From positions 4,956,438 through 5,020,437 of the forward strand of contig OX381716.1 in the NCBI GenBank assembly GCA_947462335.1: a stretch of DNA of 64,000 nucleotides. Reading direction: 5' to 3'. The translations under genes and the position numbers were made by a program. This DNA is from Harmothoe impar (lineage: Eukaryota > Annelida > Polychaeta > Phyllodocida > Polynoidae). Shown piece by piece: positions 57,986-64,000 of this stretch; position 1 is the stretch's first letter, and each line of letters opens with the position of its first letter. A model generated the notes under the pieces. That model was not told where the DNA came from. It did not search any database and saw nothing but the letters and a program-made list of their open reading frames with translations.

Positions 57986-58084
57986 CCTGTACCGTGGTAG
58001 TCCTGTAGCGTCACAGATTGTGCAACATGTACACAGATAACAACCAGCACCCCCCACCCCCCCCCCACACACACACACAGACTA

Positions 58085-58290
58085 CAGTGATGCCAGCAAC
58101 AGGCTATGTTCCGAGAGCAGAGCCAAGATCTCACAAGATTGCCAGTGTCCGTGTAAACAATGTGGTCACAGGAACAAGTCCACACCCAGTAGATCGTTAT
58201 ACACAGGGTTCTACCCACACTGATATCACACCCGCGGGCTGCCTGCGTCCTCTTCACAGCCACTGTGTTTGACTTTTGTAAACAATCCAA
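58085..58290 (-). repeat. Interspersed repeat family R1, copy 4 (inverted)
   Basis: CAACAGGCTATGTTCCGAGA, AGATCTCACAAGATTGCCAG and GTGGTCACAGGAACAAGTCC are the reverse complement of the core of copies 1-3. Confidence 0.7.
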
Positions 58291-58318
58291 TTAGAACAGA
58301 GAAGTTACCGTGTCTTTA

Positions 58319-58795
58319 ATGGGGGACAAGATGGCTGCCTACACAGACTGAGCAGTTACAGCGCTATATGATGGGGGACAAGATGGCTGCCTACACAGAC
58401 TGGTCTGTTATAGCGCTATATGATGGGGGACAAGATGGCTGCCTACACAGACTGAACAGTTACAGCGCTATATGATGGGGGACAAGATGGCTGCCTACAC
58501 AGACTGGTCTGTTATAGCCCAATATGATGGGGGACAAGATGGCTGCCTACACAGACTGGTCTGTTATAACCCTATATGATGGGGGACAAGATGGCTGCCT
58601 ACACAGACTGGTCTGTTATAGCCCTATATGATGGGGGACAAGATGGCTGCCTACACAGACTGGTCTGTTATAGCCCTATATGATGGGGTACAAGATGGCT
58701 GCCTACACAGACTGGTCTGTTATAGCCCTATATGATGGGGGACAAGATGGCTGCCTACTCAGACTGGTCTGCTATAGCCCTATATAATGGGGTAC
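58319..58795. repeat. 52-bp tandem repeat (about 9 copies)
   Basis: Unit: GATGGGGGACAAGATGGCTG, CCTACACAGACTGGTCTGTT, ATAGCCCTATAT. Early copies have GAACAGTTACAGCG in place of GGTCTGTTATAGCC and alternate with it. Each unit holds CAAGATGGCTGCC, a close match to the YY1 site. Confidence 0.95.
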
Positions 58796-59052
58796 AGTAC
58801 GGGGGTTACACTTACAGTAACAGGGGTTGTAGAGGAGTGTCCCTGGTTCGTCATCCCCCCCCCCCCCCCCGTACAGCCCCCACCCTCAGCATTACGACAT
58901 GTTGTTTACCAGACCTGGCAACAATCTAGGACACCACTAGCGGCAACACCTAGACGTGCACAGGTCCTGTCGTTAGATATGTTCTGTATTATCTAACATT
59001 TAAAAAAACACCTGTAGACTGGCACTAGTCCTGTGTCATTAAATAAGTCCTG

Positions 59053-59366
59053 TGTTAGGCCAAAAAAAAAAGTTGTGTTCAGGTATCCCTAGCGACCCTA
59101 TTTTTTTGGCCCTACCCAATTTTATTTTTATTTTTTTTGGAAGGCATTTTTGTGTTTTTTCTACCAAAAAACACTTTTTTTTAACTGAAATATATTTTTT
59201 CCGAAAATCATATATTTTTTCTGAAAATTATAGGAAAATGGGAGGGATTTTGTCTCAAAATCCTTAAAAAAAATTTGGTAAAAAAAAAAAAAAAATCGAC
59301 CTACCTACCCTATTTCTTTTGGGCCATGTTACCTGAACACAACTTTTTTTTTGGGCCTTACCTAAC
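59053..59366. mobile_element. MITE of the TTAGGCCAAAAAA family, copy 3
   Basis: GTTAGGCCAAAAAAAAAAGT, GTGTTCAGGTA at left is mirrored by GTTACCTGAACACAACTTTT, TTTTTGGGCC...CTAAC at right. The clearest copy of the family; AT-rich, non-coding. Confidence 0.85.
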
Positions 59367-59407
59367 ATAAAGTCGTGTGTCACCTGTGTCAAACTGTAGA
59401 CTAGCAC

Positions 59408-59672
59408 AAGTCCTGTGTTATTAAATATCTACATGTAGACTGGCACAAGTCCTGTCATTAAGTATCAACACATGTGGCATAGACTTGCACAAGTCCTGTC
59501 ATTAAATATCAACACATGTGGCATAGACTTGCACAAGTCCTGTCATTAAATATCAACACATGTGGCATAGACTTGCACAAGTCCTGTCATTAAATATCAA
59601 CACATGTGGCATAGACTTGCACAAGTCCTGTCATTAAATATCAACACATGTGGCATAGACTTGCACAAGTCC
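59408..59672. repeat. 44-bp tandem repeat (about 6 copies)
   Basis: Unit: AAATATCAACACATGTGGCA, TAGACTTGCACAAGTCCTGT, CATT. The first copy is diverged and the later ones nearly identical. Confidence 0.95.
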
Positions 59673-59799
59673 TGCCTCTACTTGGCCCTGACTGTGTAGT
59701 GCGGCTCACACAGATTCCAGCTGTCCCCGTGTACGGCTCCATACCGGTCACCCCCGTCTGTCTTACCGTGCTAGTCGGGAGTTGACCCGAGGACTGGTC

Positions 59800-60025
59800 T
59801 ACCGTAAAACCTTGCGTATAAGCCTAACTCGCGTATAAGCCACACCCCAACTTTGGGCCGATCCTATAAGCTGCACCAGCGATCTGAGTATGGTGGCTTT
59901 AGTACTGTACTATAGGAGCAAAAACTCGCGTATAAGCCGCACCTGGACTCTGTGCCGATCCTATAAGCCGCACCAGCGATCTGATTCGCGTACTAGCCGC
60001 GGCTTATACGCGAGGTTTTACGGTA
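59800..60025. mobile_element. Foldback MITE with TACCGTAAAACCT ends
   Basis: TACCGTAAAACCTTGCGTAT and its inverse ATACGCGAGGTTTTACGGTA bound a body with repeated CGCGTATAAGCC...CACC and GATCCTATAAGC. Fragments of the family occur at 49425-49500 and 50145-50245 (introns 3 and 4 of the DDE gene). Confidence 0.85.
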
Positions 60026-60219
60026 GTACATTTAACATTCATGAAAGAGTCATCTATGCTTTTCAGTAAATCAATATTTCAGTCAAGGAGACTTGAGCCT
60101 GGCCAGTATCGGGTGTGTAGAATATCAGTCAGGGATAAGAGCATTCAGGGGGCTTAAATTGAGCCAATCTAGGTCAGGTTTTTAAGTTTATAAATTATTA
60201 TGGTTTCCTCCAGAAGGTG

Positions 60220-60452
60220 TTAGCACGTCTAGTGGTGGGTGCGTGGGGAGGGGGGGGGTAGGGTGCTCATTATGTATGATGAGGTGCCGCTCCCCTTTTT
60301 AGTGAAGAAAGCCTGCGTTACTATAGCTCAAAGGGGTCGGCCGCGCTCAATTTCAACTTGCCTGAGGGGGGGACCAAAAAAATGTCAACCTGCTCGCGCG
60401 GAAATCCACCAGCCCCCCTCCACCCCCGTTATTAAAAGATGACAACTCCCTT
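60220..60452. repeat. Truncated, inverted copy of the AGGGAGTGATCA MITE family
   Basis: The right end CGCGCGGAAATCCACCAGCC, CCCCGTTATTAAAAGATGAC, AACTCCCTTA matches the family terminus; the other end is not recognisable. Confidence 0.55.
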
Positions 60453-61059
60453 ACAGTCACACGCTCCGATTTTTTCCATATTTCCAATCCTACTTAAATG
60501 TGTTCCAAATATTAGTACATGTATAATATAATATTTGGAGGATAGGGTACTATAAAATGCCATCTATATGCAATAAGTGCTCAATGAGAGGGTCAGATGT
60601 GACCCAGGTATAGTATTTTACAGCGTATTTTCAATGGTGGAATTATAGTGTGCACTTTAAAAGTAGTAAGTTGGGCCATAATCTGATAATTAGCGGAATT
60701 CTAAGCGGAGCTCTAGGGACTGAGGTTGAATGAAGTAGATACATTGTAGCACGGTCATAGGGAACATTCTGGTTTATTTTCAACGAAATTGATTTTTGAG
60801 CCGTAATCATTGGACCATGTCACTTTAACATTACAAAGCTCCACTTTCTGTTGCCAAGTTCAGTACACCTTGAATCTTATATCAAGGTAGCTGGATGCCT
60901 TATGCGGGCGTCCATTGCTTGATCTGGTAACTGGCGAGATAAGCACTGATACAGCACTCACAATGGATACAAGCTGTTACATAATGCCTCCTAAGAATTC
61001 CGCAGTCAAGGCCATTGGTTGATGGTGCCCCCTACTAAGGAACCTGCAACCTCGGTATA

Positions 61060-61295
61060 AGGACGGTATGTCACTAAAAGGTGAGCTATGTCGGCATGAT
61101 GCACTGTATGCATTAGTGCATCATGACGACCCTACGTGAGTTCATGTGTCCCAAAATGGCACAAACATAGTGGTAACTCATTACTCGACTTCAGGAGTGT
61201 ATCAAACTCGTGTGGTCGGCATGATGCATCATCGCATGGGTTACTTGCCGGTGCTGCATTTATGCATCATGCCGATACTGCATTGATGCACCATA
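61060..61295. repeat. Degenerate copy of the piggyBac-type MITE
   Basis: TAAGGACGGTATGTC, GCATGATGCACTGTATGC, GCATCATGACGACCC, GGAGTGTATCAA and CTTGCCGGTGCTGCATTTAT follow the family order of 49575-49798. Confidence 0.6.
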
Positions 61296-61665
61296 CTTAT
61301 TTTAACAGTCTTACTTTTCACTTTTCCCTGTTCGGAGGTCAAACTAAGGTGTTTTTTTAAAATGCGCTTTGGAATGTCTGTATGAAATTTACATCCATAT
61401 CCTTATAACATAACAGGGTGCCAACTCCTGACCCTAACTGGTTTTGTACTGTGCAAGAACAGTTAAACCGATACGTATAAATAAAGATAAAACAAAAAAC
61501 TTTTTTCTTTTTAAATCCTTTGACAAGCTAAACAGTGGCACTGTCCCACAAGTTGACACGTTGTACTGAATGTGTCACAGGAAAGTGAAAGCGTCCCTCC
61601 CCCCCCCCCCCCCCACCTCTCTCACTGCAGGTTGTGGAGATTAGGCCGAACTAAAAATAACCTGT

Positions 61666-61954
61666 GTTAGGTAAGGCCAAATAAAAAAAAAGTTTTGTTT
61701 CAGGTAACATGGGATGAAACTCTAGGGTCGGTAGGTCGGATTTTTTTTTTTACATTACCCTAAAATTGACCCAAAAAAGTATGAAAATGGGAAGATTTTT
61801 TTCAAAACTTTTGAAAACCTAAAATGTACCCCCCCAAAAGTGTAAAAACATAAAAATGTCTTCAAAATTGCATAAAAAACCGTAGGGTCGGCCCTGTTTA
61901 CATAGGGTCGGTCAGGTGACCTGAAACCAACCTTCTTTTTTTTTTGGCCTAACC
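61666..61954. mobile_element. MITE of the TTAGGCCAAAAAA family, copy 4
   Basis: GTTAGGTAAGGCCAAATAAA, GTTTCAGGTAACATG at left; GGTGACCTGAAACCAACCTT, TTTTGGCCTAACC at right. A further partial copy appears to continue to about 62318 (GTTAGGCCTTA). Confidence 0.75.
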
Positions 61955-62462
61955 AACCGACCATATCATTTTGGCCCGACCAATATTTTTTTTCCAGGTT
62001 TTCCCTAATGTAGGTTATCACCAAAGAGGATAGAATGTACCAACTGGCCTTCAGCTATCTGAATTGTCATCATTTTAAAGATTCAAAGGGAGGACATTCT
62101 TTGTTTAACAAAAACTGAACTGATAATGGCTTAACTGGACAGATATTGGTTCTACACTATCAAATAAACACCCCATAAATGAGATTCTCTCTTACATCTT
62201 ATCTCATGATACTAAAAATAATTCCTAAAAACATTTAAAAAAAAAAATCGACCGACCTACCCTAGTTTTTTCTGCTCATGTTCCCGGAACACAGGTTATG
62301 TTTTTGTTAGGCCTTACTACGGTACCCGGCAATATCTTCTAGTTCTCTGAAGTATATATACGTACGTGTAGATATACCGGTAGCCGTCAATTTAACTTCC
62401 TCCATGAGAAACCATATTATATTCATCAGTAGACCGACCCAGGTAAGTAAGTACATTTACTT

Positions 62463-64000
62463 CATGGTGAATACGACACTCCCATCGACTTAACTAAGAA
62501 TGGCCGTATTTCACACACCCCATGAAACAACTTATTGGGTAAATCTAGTGAGGTGAAACCCACTATCTCCCTCAAGCACAGACATACAGGTGCAGATGTA
62601 AGAAATGCTGAAGTGCCGGAATATATAAATGAGTTCTTTTCCAACATTGGGGGGGAATTGTTTAGCAAATTAGGTTCAGTTCCCAAAGTATCTCCTTTTG
62701 AAATGCCTAATGATACCACAGCCCGTCCCGTTACACCTGACACGATAATCGCATACCCAGAGGTACTAAAACTGGTAGAAAGTATTGAAACACATAAGTC
62801 CAGTGGGATTGACAATATTTCTACCAAAGTGTTAAAAGATGCCCTATTAATACTCGCACCCCAGCTTACTGAAATAATCAACCTTGCTCTGCATAGCATT
62901 TCATTCCCCAAAGCCTGGGCATGTGCAAAGGTTGTACCCCTACCTAAGACAGGTGACTTACAATGCATTGGTAACTGGAGACCCATCTCCCTACTTCCCA
63001 CCCCAGGTAAAATCATGGAACGCATCATATTTACGCGCATACACAATTATCTAGAGGTGAATAACAAACTATCCCCTATGCAATATGGCTTCCGCACGTC
63101 CAGAGGGACAAACGATGCTGTTTTCAAGCTGGCCAAAGATAAAGGTGAGGTTGTGTCTGCTTGCTTCCTGGACGTGCGGAAGGCTTTTGACTCGATTCAC
63201 CACGGTGAGCTCATAAACCGCATGAGAGGTCTAGGTATACCAGCAATTTACACCGACTGGCTATGTGCTTACCTAGACAACAGAACTCAACGTGTAGTAT
63301 GCAATGATCATGTCTCTAGCCCACATTCTATATCTTTCGGAGTACCCCAAGGATCAATCCTTGGACCATTATTATTCATTTGCTTCATAAACGACCTCCC
63401 GACCATTATCAAAAACTGCCGAATGCTGATGTACGCAGACAATGTTGTTTTCTATGTAAGCCACCACAAACGCAGGGAAGCAACTCGCCTACTCCAAATA
63501 GATGCTTCCATAATATACGATTGGTTCAGTGCCAGTGGGCTCTGCATCAACACAGAAAAAACGAAGGTTATCACTTTTGGTTATAAAGACAACCCTAGAA
63601 TCCCAAACCAAAATCATGGTATGAATATTGACATGGGAGGATATACCCTCTCCAGTTGCAAAGAGTATGAATATCTAGGTATCAACATAGACTCAAACTT
63701 AAATCTAAACAAGATGGTATCATGTACAATCAGTACCTCCTCCTGTAGATTAAGTATGTTTGGTAGGCTACGTGATAGCATGTCCAAAGCTGTTGCCTGT
63801 TTAGTCTATAAACAAACAATTGCACCCGTTTTAGAATACTGCGGCTACCTATACAATGGACTAACCACTAACAATCAGCAACGCCTACAGCCGGTTCAAA
63901 ACCGCTGTCTGCGGGTATGTTTAAAAGTAAGACTTAAACATAGTGTTTTAAAACTACACAATGAGACAAATGTTGATTTCTTAAGCGTAAGGCATGATAT
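62463..64000 (+). pseudogene. Non-LTR retrotransposon reverse transcriptase, 5'-truncated and damaged
   Basis: One frame reads through a LINE-type reverse transcriptase to the window end: a linker (EYINEFFSNIG), SSGIDNIS, NWRPISLLP, the YGFR block, the catalytic ACFLDVRKAFDSIHH (motif A), GVPQGSILGPLLF, MLMYADNVVF (motif C), WFSASGLCINTEKTK and YLGINIDSNL, then a thumb region with LQPVQNRCLRV. This fits CR1/Jockey-like clades. Defects: a TGA stop at 62523-62525 in the linker, no endonuclease domain upstream of about 62460, and motif C reads YADN where active enzymes have YADD (63432-63443). It is probably a dead 5'-truncated copy; its 3' end is outside the window. Confidence 0.85.

Noticed and set aside
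62462..63046. Minus-strand 194-codon frame
   Set aside because: It is antisense to the clear reverse transcriptase reading frame on the plus strand.

Overview
The window looks like intergenic, repeat-rich nuclear DNA from a multicellular animal, probably a marine invertebrate; I cannot name the species. The grounds are a spliced ten-exon gene with GT-AG introns, CAGGGGCGGATCCAG-ended hAT-like MITEs, other foldback elements, a non-LTR retrotransposon, and more than 20 kb of minisatellite arrays. A 200-N assembly gap lies at 56724-56923.

The most notable feature is a 9,534-bp virus-like element at 4743-14276, inserted inside a 41-bp minisatellite. It has roughly 420-450 bp terminal inverted repeats (TIRs) starting AGTAGTATAG and is flanked by a 6-bp direct repeat, CCCATG, on both sides. 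AG...CT ends with a 6-bp duplication are what Maverick/Polinton or adintovirus-type integration would leave. The element carries only three convincing genes: (1) a leftward gene for a 249-residue protein with two death-domain-like units; (2) a rightward gene for a 528-residue low-complexity protein ending in PC4-like single-strand-DNA-binding folds; (3) a rightward 1375-residue family B DNA polymerase of the protein-primed type with all exonuclease and polymerase motifs intact. I see no integrase, capsid, packaging ATPase or protease gene, so it is much smaller than a standard Polinton. The TIRs are packed with CCAAT, ETS-type (ACCGGAAGT), E-box (GTCACGTGAC) and CRE (TGACGTCA) sites and so look like viral enhancers. 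I think this is the undescribed system to follow: a replicon with polymerase, ssDNA-binding protein and death-pathway modulator.

The second real gene, 47617-55366, is a ten-exon IS630/Tc1-like DDE transposase-type gene with N-terminal zinc knuckles and an acidic C-terminal tail. All exon phases join without a break (848 residues). At the right edge (about 62.46-64.0 kb) lies part of a non-LTR retrotransposon reverse transcriptase with a premature stop and a YADN in place of YADD.

Layout: 1-2392 20-bp satellite; 2.4-4.0 kb MITE debris and a 33-bp repeat; 4.06-15.1 kb minisatellite split by the virus-like element; 15.2-21.7 kb host DNA with foldback MITEs; 21.7-28.4 kb a series of different tandem arrays; 29.6-38.5 kb a very large 13-bp C-rich/G-rich array; 38.5-43.3 kb host DNA with hAT-like MITEs; 43.3-45.0 kb an 18-bp array; 45-47.6 kb repeats; 47.6-55.4 kb the DDE gene; 55.4-62.3 kb repeats, the gap, 52-bp and 44-bp arrays; 62.46 kb-end retrotransposon. 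Long open frames in the arrays are by-products of repeats that lack stop codons and are not annotated as genes.
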